Part shown: positions 1 through 9,419 of the stretch, one piece after another
How the letters are laid out: each line of letters opens with the position of its first letter
How positions within the stretch are numbered: position 1 is the first letter of the stretch
Assembly: GCA_937926205.1 (NCBI GenBank)
Contig: CALEYL010000074.1
Location: 268,609 to 332,608 of the forward strand
Reading direction: 5' to 3'
Origin: an uncultured Saprospiraceae bacterium
GTDB lineage: Bacteria > Bacteroidota > Bacteroidia > Chitinophagales > Saprospiraceae
Length of the DNA stretch: 64,000 bases
Position numbers and translations under genes: made by a program
The notes under the pieces: model-generated
The model's input: the letters and a program-made list of their open reading frames with translations, nothing else
Told to the model about the DNA's origin: nothing
The model's database searches: none

Positions 1-13
1 GTCCCATCGGGAC
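1..13. repeat. Short hairpin at window edge
   Basis: A 5-bp perfect inverted repeat (GTCCC, loop ATC, GGGAC) opens the window. It could be the end of a terminator or repeat belonging to a gene outside the window. Confidence 0.3.
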
Positions 14-48
14 GCTATATCGGTAGCCTATCTACAAACCAAAACGCC

Positions 49-79
49 AAGAGCCACCCCGGAATCCGGGATGGCTCTT
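49..79 (-). terminator. Terminator-like hairpin after the M43 protease gene
   Basis: Positions 49-62 pair with 66-79 over 14 bp with one mismatch, leaving a three-base loop. On the minus strand the hairpin lies about 30 bp past the stop of the M43 protease gene and is followed by a T-rich stretch (GGCGTTTTGGTTTG). It fits an intrinsic terminator with a weak U-tract. Confidence 0.6.
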
Positions 80-111
80 GTATCATCCATCAAAATCAAT
101 TCATAAAACGT

Positions 112-2073
112 TTACGGTCTGGCGATGGTCAGCTTCTGTGTGCCAATCATTTTGCCATTTTCAACGCGAACGACGTACATGCCGGAAGGCAGCGCGCTCA
201 CATCCATGGTGACGCGGCTTTGTTCCTTGTACAGGTCGTAGGAGTTCGTGGAAACGATGCGGCCCGTGATGTCCATGATGCTTACCCTGACCTGACGTTC
301 AGCGTCCATATCAACGTCCAGCGTCACTTCTGTATTTGCCGGGTTCGGGAACATCAGGAAGCCTGTTTCTACCACATTGACCGGAATTTCAAACTCCGTT
401 ACTTCTCCGTCGGTCGTGCCGTCGGTACGGAAGTTGGTGCTGCTCAGGCTAATGCGCAGGGTATAACATTGGGTATTGCTGTTGGCGCCATTGTAGCCAT
501 AGACATAAGCATACCAGTTAGAAGCAACTTTCGTCGTGTTGTAAATCAGAAACTCCGGAGTGGTGCCGCCATTCTGAGAAGTACCTCTCAATGTTGAGTT
601 CTGATACAATCTCAGGTCATAATCTGCAGGTAAGTTCGTCAGATCCAGTCGGATTCTGCGCTGGGTAGAAGTATTCGCAAAGCGATACCAGTCGTTGTCA
701 CCGGAAGCAGCAATCTGAGCAGAAAGGTCAACACCTATGTCGCTCAGCGGTAAGCTGCTGCTGCGGCTGTTGTTTGGTTCGAAATTATCCTGGCAACCGC
801 CACCGCCACCGCCGGTAGTCGTGAAGTTTGTCAGGCCGGAATAGCTGCCGAGTGTGCCACCGCAGTCGGCCTGTACCTGGAATTCATAAGTTGTTCCTGC
901 AGCCAGACCGGTAGCCGTGGCAGCCGTGCCGCTGATGACGCCGCTGGTCCAGGTCGTCGTGCCTACTTCACGGAAACGGACGTTGTAAGCAGTAGCACCG
1001 CTAACTGCACCCCAGCTGAGAACAGCAGAATTATCTGTAATGGAAGAAGCTGCCAGGCCGGAAGGCGTGCCGCAACTGCCACCACCACTTGGCGGAACAC
1101 AGCCCTGGGAAGACGTGATGCTGGCGCGCGATCCACCTGCGCCAAATACGGCCTGCATACGGGCTTTCTGGCCAGCTGTAAACATATACATACAGGCATC
1201 GTACGTATAATCCATATAGTTCATCGTCATCTCAACTGGTGCTCCAGAGCAGGTGCTGTAGTGCGGGTAAGTCGGACATCCGCCGTTGGAAGTATTGTGT
1301 ACAGGCGTATCTGAAACAAAATCATTGCCGCAGGTAGAATCACCCCAAATGTGGCGCAGGTTGAGCCAGTGACCAACTTCGTGCGTCGCAGTACGGCCAC
1401 GAGCGTAAACACCTCCCGCAGGGTTAGGCATGTCTACAGAGCCGATGGAAGACCACAAACAAACAACGCCGTCTGTACTGGCAGAACCGCCGGGAAATTG
1501 TGCATAGCCCAGCAAACCGGCATCGCCGCCGCCAAAGACCACACTCCAGATATTGAGATACTGGGTGCGGTCCCAGATGGTAGAAGGTTTCAGGTTGCCG
1601 TCAATCTGATTGACTGTCCAGGAAGTCTGACCACCATTGACGCGATTGATGCCATCGGTAGCACTTCCGTCCGGCTTGCGTTGCGCCATGCAAAACTGGA
1701 TTTCTGTATTGGCTGCAACAGACTGGAATATAGAAGGGATCAAAGAAGCGTCTGAATTTGTCAGGGAAAAATCCTCATTCAATTGATCCAGCTGTGCCTG
1801 GATGAGCGCATCTGAAATATTTTCATTCGTGCCCAATGCGTCGCCATTGTGGACAATGTGAAAAACTACCGGAATGGTGATGACTACACGATCGCTGCCG
1901 TTGTAGTGCTGTTCAAAGTGTTGGGTATGCCGTTCAATGGCTTCCATACGGGCTGCCAGGTCCGGATCTTGCTGAAGTTGCTGCTCCAAAACATCCATCG
2001 AGCCACAGCTGCGCTCCTGAGCAAATAATCCTGCGGAGAGTGCAAGAAATAGAAATGTTACAATTAGTCTCAT
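112..2073 (-). CDS. Secreted M43 (pappalysin-like) zinc metalloprotease, T9SS cargo
   Basis: Predicted secreted metalloendopeptidase of 653 residues. A Sec signal peptide covers about residues 1-19 (ends LFAQ). The catalytic domain spans about 60-320 with the metzincin zinc motif HEVGHWLNLRH (His231, Glu232, His235, His241) and a downstream Met-turn region around Met284-Met287. Next come a fibronectin type III domain (about 335-420), a Gly-rich linker, a PPC-like beta domain (about 430-545) and a C-terminal T9SS type A sorting domain (about 575-653, with FPNPANTEV and GMYVVRV motifs). The sorting domain implies export through the outer membrane by T9SS and removal or anchoring at the surface. 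This is the cytophagalysin-like branch of M43. It is a single gene with its own promoter-like sequence and terminator. A role in degrading extracellular protein is inferred; the substrate is unknown. Confidence 0.9.
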   Translation of the reverse strand: MRLIVTFLFLALSAGLFAQERSCGSMDVLEQQLQQDPDLAARMEAIERHTQHFEQHYNGSDRVVITIPVVFHIVHNGDALGTNENISDALIQAQLDQLNEDFSLTNSDASLIPSIFQSVAANTEIQFCMAQRKPDGSATDGINRVNGGQTSWTVNQIDGNLKPSTIWDRTQYLNIWSVVFGGGDAGLLGYAQFPGGSASTDGVVCLWSSIGSVDMPNPAGGVYARGRTATHEVGHWLNLRHIWGDSTCGNDFVSDTPVHNTSNGGCPTYPHYSTCSGAPVEMTMNYMDYTYDACMYMFTAGQKARMQAVFGAGGSRASITSSQGCVPPSGGGSCGTPSGLAASSITDNSAVLSWGAVSGATAYNVRFREVGTTTWTSGVISGTAATATGLAAGTTYEFQVQADCGGTLGSYSGLTNFTTTGGGGGGCQDNFEPNNSRSSSLPLSDIGVDLSAQIAASGDNDWYRFANTSTQRRIRLDLTNLPADYDLRLYQNSTLRGTSQNGGTTPEFLIYNTTKVASNWYAYVYGYNGANSNTQCYTLRISLSSTNFRTDGTTDGEVTEFEIPVNVVETGFLMFPNPANTEVTLDVDMDAERQVRVSIMDITGRIVSTNSYDLYKEQSRVTMDVSALPSGMYVVRVENGKMIGTQKLTIARP

Positions 2074-2115
2074 GCGAACAAAGTTTATTATGACTTAATA
2101 ATGAATACTGCCCGG

Positions 2116-2145
2116 TAAAAGTAGGATATATTTTGATTTTACAAA
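2116..2145 (-). promoter_or_regulatory. Possible promoter of the M43 protease gene
   Basis: Reading the minus strand, TTTG (2145-2142) is followed after 18 bp by TACTTTTA (2123-2116), one mismatch from the Bacteroidota -7 consensus TAnnTTTG. It lies about 43 bp upstream of the M43 start codon. Pattern match only. Confidence 0.35.
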
Positions 2146-2302
2146 ATCGAGTTAGATAATTTTCCGACTAATATTAAAAAATCCATCAAACGGCCTTCCA
2201 ATGAATCTAAGACCAAATAAAATATGCCGGAGTAAAAAACCTGGCGTTTTTGTCTTTCATCCGGCTTGCTGACAGGTTCGATTACTTTAAAAGGCGGATA
2301 TA

Positions 2303-2333
2303 TTGGCCGATCGCTGCAATTCCCCTAACTTTG
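2303..2333 (+). promoter_or_regulatory. Bacteroidota-type promoter for the E2 gene
   Basis: TTGG at 2303-2306 and TAACTTTG at 2326-2333 are separated by 19 bp. The second box matches TAnnTTTG exactly and the spacing is the usual one for the phylum's primary sigma factor. Transcription would start near 2340, about 45 bp before the ATG at 2387. Confidence 0.6.
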
Positions 2334-2386
2334 CAGTTGAAATATACCTAACCAAGTCATAACCAACACATATTCAAATACCGACT

Positions 2387-3697
2387 ATGGCTCTTGTCGA
2401 AATCATAATGCCCAAAATGGGCGAAAGCATCATGGAGGCCACCATCCTGAAGTGGGTTAAAAAGGTGGGCGATCGCATTGAGATGGATGAAACCATTTTG
2501 GAAATTGCAACGGATAAAGTTGATTCTGAAGTCCCCTCCCCTGTGAGCGGTACTTTATCAGAAATTCGCTTCCAGGAAAACGATGTTGTCGCCATTGGCA
2601 CCGTCATTGCAGTTATTGCCACAGAAGGAGAAGCGACCAGTCCGAAAGCTTCCCCCGCAGTGTCAGAAGCGCCGCCTTCCAACGGAAAGGCAGCACATGC
2701 TTCAGAAGCACGGCCAATTGCAGTTGTTGCAGAAAAACCAGCAGAAGGCGGCGCTCGCGCTGCTTCTGGTACCAGTCGCTTTTATTCGCCGCTGGTCCGC
2801 ACCATTGCCCGTGAAGAACAAATCAGCGCTGCCGAACTGGACGCGATTGAAGGGTCGGGCATGCAGGGCCGCGTCACCAAAAAAGACATTCTGGCTTATG
2901 TTGAGAACCGTCGGCCGTCTACCGCAACGCCTGTGCAGCCGGTGAGTCAGCCAGCTCCGGCAGCAGTATCTTCCGGCAGCATAAACGGCAATGTGGAGAT
3001 CATTGAAATGGACCGCATGCGCAAGCTCATCTCAGAGCATATGGTGATGTCCAAGCATACCTCTCCTCACGTCACTTCTTTTGTGGAAGTGGATGTAACG
3101 AATATGGTGAACTGGCGCAATCGGGTCAAAGAAGCGTTTGAGAAAAAATACAACGAAAAGATCACTTTCACCCCCATCTTTGTGGAGGCAGTTGCCCGGG
3201 CGATCACCGATTTTCCGATGATCAATATCTCAGTAGACGGCACAAAGCTGATAGTCAAAAAAGACATCAACATCGGCATGGCTGCAGCGTTGCCTTCCGG
3301 CAACCTCATTGTTCCGGTCATCAAAAACGCCGATCAGTTTAACCTAGTTGGTTTGACCAAATCGGTGAATGACCTGGCCAACCGCGCCCGAAAAAACCAG
3401 CTCAAACCGGAAGAAGTGCAGGGCGGTACTTTCACCCTGACCAATGTGGGCACTTTTGGCAATGTCATGGGGACTCCCATCATCAATCAGCCCCAGGTTG
3501 CCATTCTGGCTACCGGCGCCATCAAGAAAAAACCTGCCGTTGTCGAAACGGAATATGGCGATTTGATTGCTGTTCGACAGATGATGTTCCTTTCGCTGTC
3601 TTATGACCACCGCGTTGTAGATGGTTCGCTGGGAGGCTCTTTCCTCCGGCGGGTTGGCGATTATCTGGAGGCGTTTGATGCCCGGCGGGAAGTTTGA
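2387..3697 (+). CDS. 2-oxoacid dehydrogenase complex E2 (dihydrolipoamide acyltransferase)
   Basis: Lipoyl-bearing acyltransferase core of a pyruvate, 2-oxoglutarate or branched-chain 2-oxoacid dehydrogenase complex; it transfers the acyl group from lipoate to CoA in the cytoplasm. The 436 residues contain one N-terminal lipoyl domain (about 1-78) with the modified lysine in EIATDKVDSEV (Lys44), a charged/Ala-Pro linker, a peripheral subunit (E3/E1) binding domain (about 129-174) and the catalytic domain (about 205-436) with the active-site signature DHRVVDG near the C-terminus. Length and domain order are normal. No E1 or E3 gene is adjacent, so substrate specificity cannot be read from context; the branched-chain or a generic type seems likely from the single lipoyl domain. 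The stop codon is 29 bp before the next gene's start. Confidence 0.92.
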   Translation: MALVEIIMPKMGESIMEATILKWVKKVGDRIEMDETILEIATDKVDSEVPSPVSGTLSEIRFQENDVVAIGTVIAVIATEGEATSPKASPAVSEAPPSNGKAAHASEARPIAVVAEKPAEGGARAASGTSRFYSPLVRTIAREEQISAAELDAIEGSGMQGRVTKKDILAYVENRRPSTATPVQPVSQPAPAAVSSGSINGNVEIIEMDRMRKLISEHMVMSKHTSPHVTSFVEVDVTNMVNWRNRVKEAFEKKYNEKITFTPIFVEAVARAITDFPMINISVDGTKLIVKKDINIGMAAALPSGNLIVPVIKNADQFNLVGLTKSVNDLANRARKNQLKPEEVQGGTFTLTNVGTFGNVMGTPIINQPQVAILATGAIKKKPAVVETEYGDLIAVRQMMFLSLSYDHRVVDGSLGGSFLRRVGDYLEAFDARREV

Positions 3698-3726
3698 TCG
3701 TATCTGATACCAAATGTTCTGAAAAT

Positions 3727-5829
3727 ATGATGACCCGCATTTTTTACATCGTGGTGCTTTGTTTTGCGGGCGTAAGCGCTTTTGCACAGCCGCTTAGTGA
3801 CAGCGATAAAAAAGCGGAAGCCCAAACCCTGCTTGCCCGCGAACGCTATGGCGATGCAGCGGCTTTGCTGGCGAATGCGAAATCCCTGATCCGTGATGAT
3901 AAAGAAGCACGGCTCATGCTGGCGGTCGCTTACTACCAGCTCAATCAACTGGACAAAGCGCTGGAACATTTGCAGGCGATGACCGAAGCAACGAAATCGC
4001 CATACAACGATTGCTGGCTGTATTTGGGAAAAGTTTACCACGCGCGGCACCAGTTTGAAGAAGCCACCAAATACTATAAGCTGTATTTAAAAACGATCAA
4101 GAACGACCACCCTTACCGCCAGATGGTGCGTGAAGAAATCCGACGCTGCGCCAACGGCATTGAGCTGCAATTTAAAACGGCCCCTGCTTTGGTTGAAAAC
4201 CTGGGCCCTCAAACCAATTCCGAAGGCGACGAATTTGCCCCGATCCCCAGCCCAACGAATTACAACAAAATCTATTTTTCAGCTGCCCGACAGGATTGCA
4301 CCGGCGGCTTGCGCAATTCCCGGGGGGTGAAAGATGAACGTTATGGGCATTATTTTTCGGACATCTACTCGAGCCGTTCAGAAAGCGGCGTTTGGCTTCA
4401 GCCCGAGCCCATGAATTATCAACTCAACAGTCCAAAACACGAGGTTTTGCTCGATTTCAACCGGAGTGGCCTGGTGCTTTTTTATTACCAGGGCTGGACT
4501 TTTGAAAACGGGGCCATGCTGGTCGATACCTTTCGCCAACAAACATCGCGTACTTTTAGTGTTGATCCTTTTCTTGGGCCTGCTCAGGTGCGCACGCAGT
4601 ATGTCGCGCCATTTTTTTACAACGACACCCTGATTCTTTTTGCAGCCCGACTCCCTGGCGGTTATGGCGGGCTTGATTTATACAGCGTATCCTATAGAAA
4701 AGGGAACTGGACTGCCCCTAAAAACCTGGGGGCAACGGTCAATACTTCCTATGACGAAACGACGCCTTTTCTGGCTATGGATGGCCGGACACTTTACTTC
4801 AGCTCCAACGACAGCTACAAAAGTGTGGGTGGATTTGACGTCTTCAGATCCGTTTACAACGAAAAACAAGACATCTGGACCCTGCCGATGAATGTAGGTA
4901 TCCCCATCAATTCGGCCAGTGACGACACGCATTTCCGCCTTTCACGCGATGGATTCACCGGCTTTTTTTGTTCCTCGCGAAAAGACGGGTTTGGCATGCG
5001 CGATATCTACATCGCTTACTTTCAGGAATTCCTGATGGAAATGGAGCTGCCACAGATTGTTTTTGAACCTGAGCCGGTCGACCCCGAACCACCGATCGCA
5101 AATGTGCCGGTTAAGCCTACCCCCAGGCCTAAAACACAGGAATATTCCTTTGCGCCGCTTTTACTGGCGAATGCCGAAACCCCGTTGTCCTCGAAAGACA
5201 AAGTAACGCTTGATCAGGTGGCCGATCTGCTGTTGCAATATCCGGAGCTCCGACTGGTCATCACCGCTTACGCCCCTGAATCGCGCCCTTCTGTAAAAGG
5301 GTTGTATTCGGCCATCCTGCAGGCCGAAAAAGTGTCGGATTATTTTCTGAGAAAAGGCGTTTCGGGTGAAGCCATTTTCATGCGCTCGCTAAGTCGCGCC
5401 CCTAATACCGCCGGTTACCAGATTGAATTTGCTTTTCGCAATACGCGGGACCTGCCCATACAAGGCAAAGTGCCGGTTATTGGTAACCGATACCAGTCGG
5501 TTGTACCGGGGCTTGTTACCAACAAAGACCTTGTCTACAAAGTCCAGGTCGCCTCTTCTAAAGGCGAATACGGGAACAACGCCTTTGCCGCTCAGCCTTA
5601 TCCAATGACCGAAAAAACGCCAAATTTTGAATTCTACCGCTACACCATAGGCGCTTTCGAGTCCTATTCCGAAGCAGAAGCCTACCGCCAATCCATCCTC
5701 AGCAAGGGATTTGCCGGCGCCTATCTCGTTGTTTACCTGAACGGCGAACGCGTTGACAAGGACATTGCCAAACAGAATACCGGCGTGTTTCCTGATCTGG
5801 AGAATTTTTTGAACCCCCGGGGGAATTAG
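3727..5829 (+). CDS. Envelope protein with TPR, PD40, OmpA-like and SPOR regions
   Basis: Predicted periplasmic or outer-membrane-associated protein of 700 residues. I place the start at ATG 3727 (MMTRIFYIVVLC), which gives a clean signal peptide ending AFAQ; an upstream TTG at 3694 would overlap the E2 stop. TPR-like helices cover about 20-140. Beta-propeller PD40/WD40-like strands cover about 165-430, with repeats of the form LYFSSND...GGFDVFRS. A Pro-rich linker follows, then an OmpA-like segment (about 475-590) and a SPOR-like C-terminal domain (about 605-690). The TPR-PD40-OmpA order resembles PorE, a peptidoglycan-linked T9SS accessory protein, but the SPOR-like end is an addition. Peptidoglycan binding is inferred. 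It may be cotranscribed with the E2 gene (29 bp gap). Confidence 0.75.
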   Translation: MMTRIFYIVVLCFAGVSAFAQPLSDSDKKAEAQTLLARERYGDAAALLANAKSLIRDDKEARLMLAVAYYQLNQLDKALEHLQAMTEATKSPYNDCWLYLGKVYHARHQFEEATKYYKLYLKTIKNDHPYRQMVREEIRRCANGIELQFKTAPALVENLGPQTNSEGDEFAPIPSPTNYNKIYFSAARQDCTGGLRNSRGVKDERYGHYFSDIYSSRSESGVWLQPEPMNYQLNSPKHEVLLDFNRSGLVLFYYQGWTFENGAMLVDTFRQQTSRTFSVDPFLGPAQVRTQYVAPFFYNDTLILFAARLPGGYGGLDLYSVSYRKGNWTAPKNLGATVNTSYDETTPFLAMDGRTLYFSSNDSYKSVGGFDVFRSVYNEKQDIWTLPMNVGIPINSASDDTHFRLSRDGFTGFFCSSRKDGFGMRDIYIAYFQEFLMEMELPQIVFEPEPVDPEPPIANVPVKPTPRPKTQEYSFAPLLLANAETPLSSKDKVTLDQVADLLLQYPELRLVITAYAPESRPSVKGLYSAILQAEKVSDYFLRKGVSGEAIFMRSLSRAPNTAGYQIEFAFRNTRDLPIQGKVPVIGNRYQSVVPGLVTNKDLVYKVQVASSKGEYGNNAFAAQPYPMTEKTPNFEFYRYTIGAFESYSEAEAYRQSILSKGFAGAYLVVYLNGERVDKDIAKQNTGVFPDLENFLNPRGN

Positions 5830-5833
5830 GAAG

Positions 5834-5946
5834 GGATTTGAAAATTTGATGATTGGTTAATTTGATGATTGGGGGTTCCGGATGTCCGAAGATTGATGCA
5901 CCCGATGCTCTATTCAGAGCAGCTGCATTACCAAATTTTCAAATCC
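5834..5946. terminator. Inverted repeat between convergent genes
   Basis: Positions 5834-5848 and 5932-5946 are perfect 15-bp inverted copies (GGATTTGAAAATTTG / CAAATTTTCAAATCC) framing the gap between the SPOR protein gene and thyA. The left arm is followed by a second partial copy of TTTGATGATTGG. It could act as a bidirectional termination structure, though the 83-bp loop is long. Confidence 0.4.
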
Positions 5947-5964
5947 ACTCATCTTCAAATTAAA

Positions 5965-6759
5965 TCATACTGCCACCGGCGCCTTAATGTGCGGATGCGG
6001 GTCGTAGTTCAACAACTCAAAATCTTCGAATCGAAAAGCAAAAATATCCTTCACATCCGGGTTGATGCGAATCGTTGGCAGCGGGCGCGGTTCGCGGGAA
6101 AGCTGCAAATTTACCTGGTCGAGGTGATTGAGGTATAGATGGGTGTCGCCTCCCGTCCAGATAAACGTTCCGGGTGTGAGGTCGCATACCTGGGCCATCA
6201 TCATGGTAAACAGGGCATAGGAGGCGATATTGAAAGGCACGCCGAGGAAAACATCAGCACTGCGCTGGTACAACTGACAGGAAAGTTTTCCATTGGCGAC
6301 ATAGAACTGAAACAGGGCGTGGCAGGGGGAAAGCGCCATTTTCCCAAGGTCGCCCACATTCCAGGCGCTGACGATGATGCGACGGGAATCGGGATTGTGG
6401 CGCAAGTCATGCACCGCCCGCTCGATCTGGTTGACTTGACGGCCATCGGCTGTTTCCCAGGCCACCCATTGCTTGCCGTAAATAGGGCCTAAATCGCCGT
6501 TTTCGTTGGCCCACTCATCCCAAATGGTCACTTTGTTGTCGTTTAGATAGCCAATATTGGTGTCGCCTTTCAAAAACCACAACAGTTCGTAGATGATGGA
6601 GCGCAGGTGCAGTTTTTTGGTTGTCAGCAGGGGAAAACCTGCTTCCAGGTCGAAACGCATCTGATAGCCAAATACACTGAGGGTTCCGGTACCGGTACGG
6701 TCTTCTTTGCGGGCGCCATGGTCGAGGATGTGGCGGAGGAGATCGTGGTATGCTTGCAT
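5965..6759 (-). CDS. thyA: Thymidylate synthase
   Basis: Converts dUMP to dTMP using 5,10-methylenetetrahydrofolate, the last step of de novo thymidylate synthesis in the cytoplasm. The 264-residue length equals the short bacterial ThyA form. The catalytic cysteine lies in MALSPCHALFQFYV (Cys146, the same number as in the E. coli enzyme). Other family hallmarks are RTGTGTLSVFG near the N-terminus, the phosphate-binding arginine pair in DSRRIIVSAWN, the QRSADVFLGVPFNIASYA substrate motif and the folate-binding C-terminal segment ending KAPVAV. A dihydrofolate reductase gene often follows thyA in other bacteria but is absent here; downstream is a convergent intergenic region with an inverted repeat. 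Confidence 0.98.
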   Translation of the reverse strand: MQAYHDLLRHILDHGARKEDRTGTGTLSVFGYQMRFDLEAGFPLLTTKKLHLRSIIYELLWFLKGDTNIGYLNDNKVTIWDEWANENGDLGPIYGKQWVAWETADGRQVNQIERAVHDLRHNPDSRRIIVSAWNVGDLGKMALSPCHALFQFYVANGKLSCQLYQRSADVFLGVPFNIASYALFTMMMAQVCDLTPGTFIWTGGDTHLYLNHLDQVNLQLSREPRPLPTIRINPDVKDIFAFRFEDFELLNYDPHPHIKAPVAV

Positions 6760-7050
6760 ATTTATACCATTTTAGGAATGTTCAGGTCTTTAAAAAGCCG
6801 GTAGTTTTGTACGATCAGGTGGTCCAGCATGCTTGTTGTTGTTTTCTGCCCAATGTTTACCAAACTTTGAAAGTTTAGTAAACAGAATCACGTTCTATAC
6901 GGATTATAAGAAATGTCCGGTAGTTTGTATTTATACCTTCAAATTTAAGACAATCCTTCGAAGAACAAAAACGGATGTAAACACGCAACAACAAGATTAT
7001 TTGTCAGATGCGGAAATGTCCTAATTTCACACCGAAAAAAATAGCTACTC

Positions 7051-8172
7051 ATGCGGCAATCCGGTTGGGGATGGAGATTGATGCGGCGCTTTAAGATAAA
7101 CCTGCGAAAGCTGATTTCGAGGGGGTATAAGCTATTTGGCATACACTTTACAACACAACCGGCCATCATGGCTTATCGCGGCTACGGGCGTCGGGACAAG
7201 GTTTTTCTCAAAGGGCGCGTCCTGCAAAACAGCAGCATTTTCCGCTCCAAAGACAAAGATACCGCATGGCAAAACTTTGTAAAAACCTTGCGGCGCTTCA
7301 ACAGCTATGAGGTAAGCGGCGCCGAATTGGAAGTGCGGGTAGGCAGTAACGTATTTGAGGTAACCAGCGATGTGGAAGGCTATTTTCAATTAGAAACAGA
7401 GCTGCCCCGAAAATTGAGCGGCCTAAAAATGAACTGGACCGATGTGGAAATTACGCTGAAAGCGCCGCTTTATACGTCGGGCGAACAGGGGAGTACTTCG
7501 GACCTGCTCATCCCAAAAAATGCCGCTTTTGGCGTCATCAGCGACATCGATGACACGATCCTGAAAACAGATGTCACTTCCATTCTCAAACTAAAAATGC
7601 TGTACCTGACTTTTTTGAAAAATGCGCGTTCCCGCAAAGCTTTCAACGAAGTCGGTGCTTTTTATCAGTCTTTGGAACGCGGGCCCAGGGAAAAATCGAC
7701 CAACCCTTTCTTCTATGTTTCCAACAGTCCATGGAACCTGTACGATTTGCTGGAGGATTTTTTGAACATCAATGATTTGCCGAAAGGCCCCATTTTGCTG
7801 CGCGATTTTGGGATCCCATATCAAACCACCCCGCTGGGCTATAAGGGTCACAAATACGAACATACAGCGCGAATCCTGAGCACCTATCCTCAGTTGCCGT
7901 TCGTGCTCATAGGCGACAGCGGCGAAAATGATGCCGACATCTATCTAGACTTATCCAGGGATTTTCCAGGGCAGGTGCGGGCTATTTACATCCGCGATGT
8001 CCGGGAAAGCAGGCGTTCCCAGCGCGTTGCCCAACTCATCCGGGCAGTTGGCGATGTTGACATCCGACTCATCCGGAATTACCGCGAAGCGGCCATGCAT
8101 GCTGCTGACATGGGGCTGATTAACAAACTATGTTTTGATCGTTTGCGGAATAAGCAATTGATAAATTGGTGA
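7051..8172 (+). CDS. App1-type phosphatidate phosphatase-like protein (DUF2183)
   Basis: Predicted HAD-fold phosphatase of 373 residues. The catalytic signature VISDIDDTIL (Asp165, Asp167) fits the DxDxT motif of the App1/DUF2183 family, whose yeast member dephosphorylates phosphatidate; later motifs FFYVSNSPWNLYDLL and IGDSGENDADIY are also typical. The N-terminal 150 residues form a beta-rich domain (RVLQNSSIF...) seen in bacterial members. The N-terminus is basic with no signal peptide, so a cytoplasmic or peripheral membrane location is likely. The lipid substrate is inferred from the family and not shown. ATG at 7051 is the first start in frame; internal methionines at residues 11 and 40 are alternatives. 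The 291-bp upstream gap holds a lone TAGTTTTG box at 6802-6809. Confidence 0.82.
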   Translation: MRQSGWGWRLMRRFKINLRKLISRGYKLFGIHFTTQPAIMAYRGYGRRDKVFLKGRVLQNSSIFRSKDKDTAWQNFVKTLRRFNSYEVSGAELEVRVGSNVFEVTSDVEGYFQLETELPRKLSGLKMNWTDVEITLKAPLYTSGEQGSTSDLLIPKNAAFGVISDIDDTILKTDVTSILKLKMLYLTFLKNARSRKAFNEVGAFYQSLERGPREKSTNPFFYVSNSPWNLYDLLEDFLNINDLPKGPILLRDFGIPYQTTPLGYKGHKYEHTARILSTYPQLPFVLIGDSGENDADIYLDLSRDFPGQVRAIYIRDVRESRRSQRVAQLIRAVGDVDIRLIRNYREAAMHAADMGLINKLCFDRLRNKQLINW

Positions 8173-8439
8173 AATCCGCTTGTTATGAAAGAAAATTAAA
8201 AAAAAGAACCTTCCTTTTAAAAGAATTCAAAGTTTGCAGGCGTTTTCAAAAAACAGAGTGAGTTTATCGAATACACGCTTCCACACACCTTTTTGGTCAG
8301 TACAACCAGGCTGAAACGAACTTTTGTTACCGAACCGTAGTAACGCGACTGCCTTTTGTTCGTATAAAGAAAGTATCCTGCCGGTGCAAAACCTGTTTAA
8401 GCCGGTACATTCCCTATGAAATAATAAAAAACTGTTCCC

Positions 8440-9327
8440 ATGAAAATGCTCTTGATCGCACTTGCCTCCTCCATGGTTGTCAACACTTCCACCCCCCAGA
8501 CCCGCATTGTTGGCGGAGAATGGGAAGCTTATTTCGACTGGTTTCACCGCCAGTCACAGGTTGCACAGCTATATTCTAAAGGTTCTACGCTTTACACCTT
8601 CGGCGACCATGTCGCCATGCATGCCACCCCGAGTCGCTATTCAAAAGTCATCGCTACTTATGGCAATGGCCATGCCCTCAGCAATATTGGCTATTCTGAA
8701 CAAGCAGAGCTGCCAACAGAAGAAATCAACGGTTACGGCGATTTCTGGTACCACGTGAAAAGCTCGGGCGCTTCCGGAAAAACCATCAGTGGCTATGTCT
8801 GGGGCGGTTATATTGCCAAAGGCTGGCGCAAATTTGACCTGACCGGCGACGGCAAATCCGAATTCGTGCTGCTGGGCGTTTCATCAAAGCCCCGCAAAAA
8901 ACTCGCCGATATCCGTGCAGAACTGCGCATTCTTCAAAATGGCCACCTGATGCACCGCAAGGAAATTCCGGGACTTTGCCTGTTTGAAGATTGCGGTTCC
9001 AGTGCGCTGCTGCGCATTCTCAATTTACCGGCGGCGAATAATGCGCTGGTCATTGAAGCCAGCACCATGACCATCGGCTGCTGGGCCGGTATTGAAAAGA
9101 CTTATTTTTACTGGAATGGCGCCGGACTGGATCTGATTTGCCATACTGAGCTCATTTCCGGCACCGTGTTTTCCAATGAGCCATTCTATCTGAAAGATAA
9201 AAACGGCGCCGAATTGATGGCCTGCCGCTATGTTCGCGAAGGCGAAGATTACAACCCTTTGTGGGACTGCCGGGCAATCAAACCTAAAGCCAGTGGCGCT
9301 CAGGCTGTCGTGGTTCGGGCAAAGTAA
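8440..9327 (+). CDS. Exported protein with an SH3-like region, unknown function
   Basis: I do not recognise a named family for this 295-residue protein. A short signal-like N-terminus (MKMLLIALASSMVVNTS) suggests export. Residues about 45-125 look like a bacterial SH3-type domain (VAMHATPSRYSKVIATYGNG ... YHVKSSG ... GYVWGGYIAKGW), usually a cell-wall or ligand-binding module. The next part contains DLTGDGKSEFVLLG, a motif like those in FG-GAP/VCBS-type proteins, then beta-rich sequence to the end with several cysteines (LCLFEDCGSS, TIGCWAGIEK). It stands alone, with 267 bp of AT-rich sequence before it. Similar SH3-plus-beta proteins are common hypothetical proteins in Saprospiria. Confidence 0.6.
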   Translation: MKMLLIALASSMVVNTSTPQTRIVGGEWEAYFDWFHRQSQVAQLYSKGSTLYTFGDHVAMHATPSRYSKVIATYGNGHALSNIGYSEQAELPTEEINGYGDFWYHVKSSGASGKTISGYVWGGYIAKGWRKFDLTGDGKSEFVLLGVSSKPRKKLADIRAELRILQNGHLMHRKEIPGLCLFEDCGSSALLRILNLPAANNALVIEASTMTIGCWAGIEKTYFYWNGAGLDLICHTELISGTVFSNEPFYLKDKNGAELMACRYVREGEDYNPLWDCRAIKPKASGAQAVVVRAK

Positions 9328-9399
9328 CCCTTAGTTGTCCCCAAAGGCAGCTGTTTTGTTCGGAAAGCCTGGTGATTTAAAAAAATAATACCGAGCTTC

Positions 9400-9415
9400 G
9401 CAATCCTTGGATTGC
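9400..9415 (+). promoter_or_regulatory. Small hairpin just before a start codon
   Basis: GCAATC-CTTG-GATTGC forms a 6-bp hairpin ending 4 bases before ATG 9420. It could sequester the translation start of the second M43 protease gene. Short, so possibly chance. Confidence 0.25.
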
Positions 9416-9419
9416 CATC

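Larger units (their letters stand above)
2074..2386. other. Divergent intergenic region (313 bp)
   Basis: This AT-rich gap separates the divergent M43 protease and E2 genes. It holds a promoter-like sequence for each side (2116-2145 minus, 2303-2333 plus). I see no small gene or hairpin in it. Confidence 0.6.
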
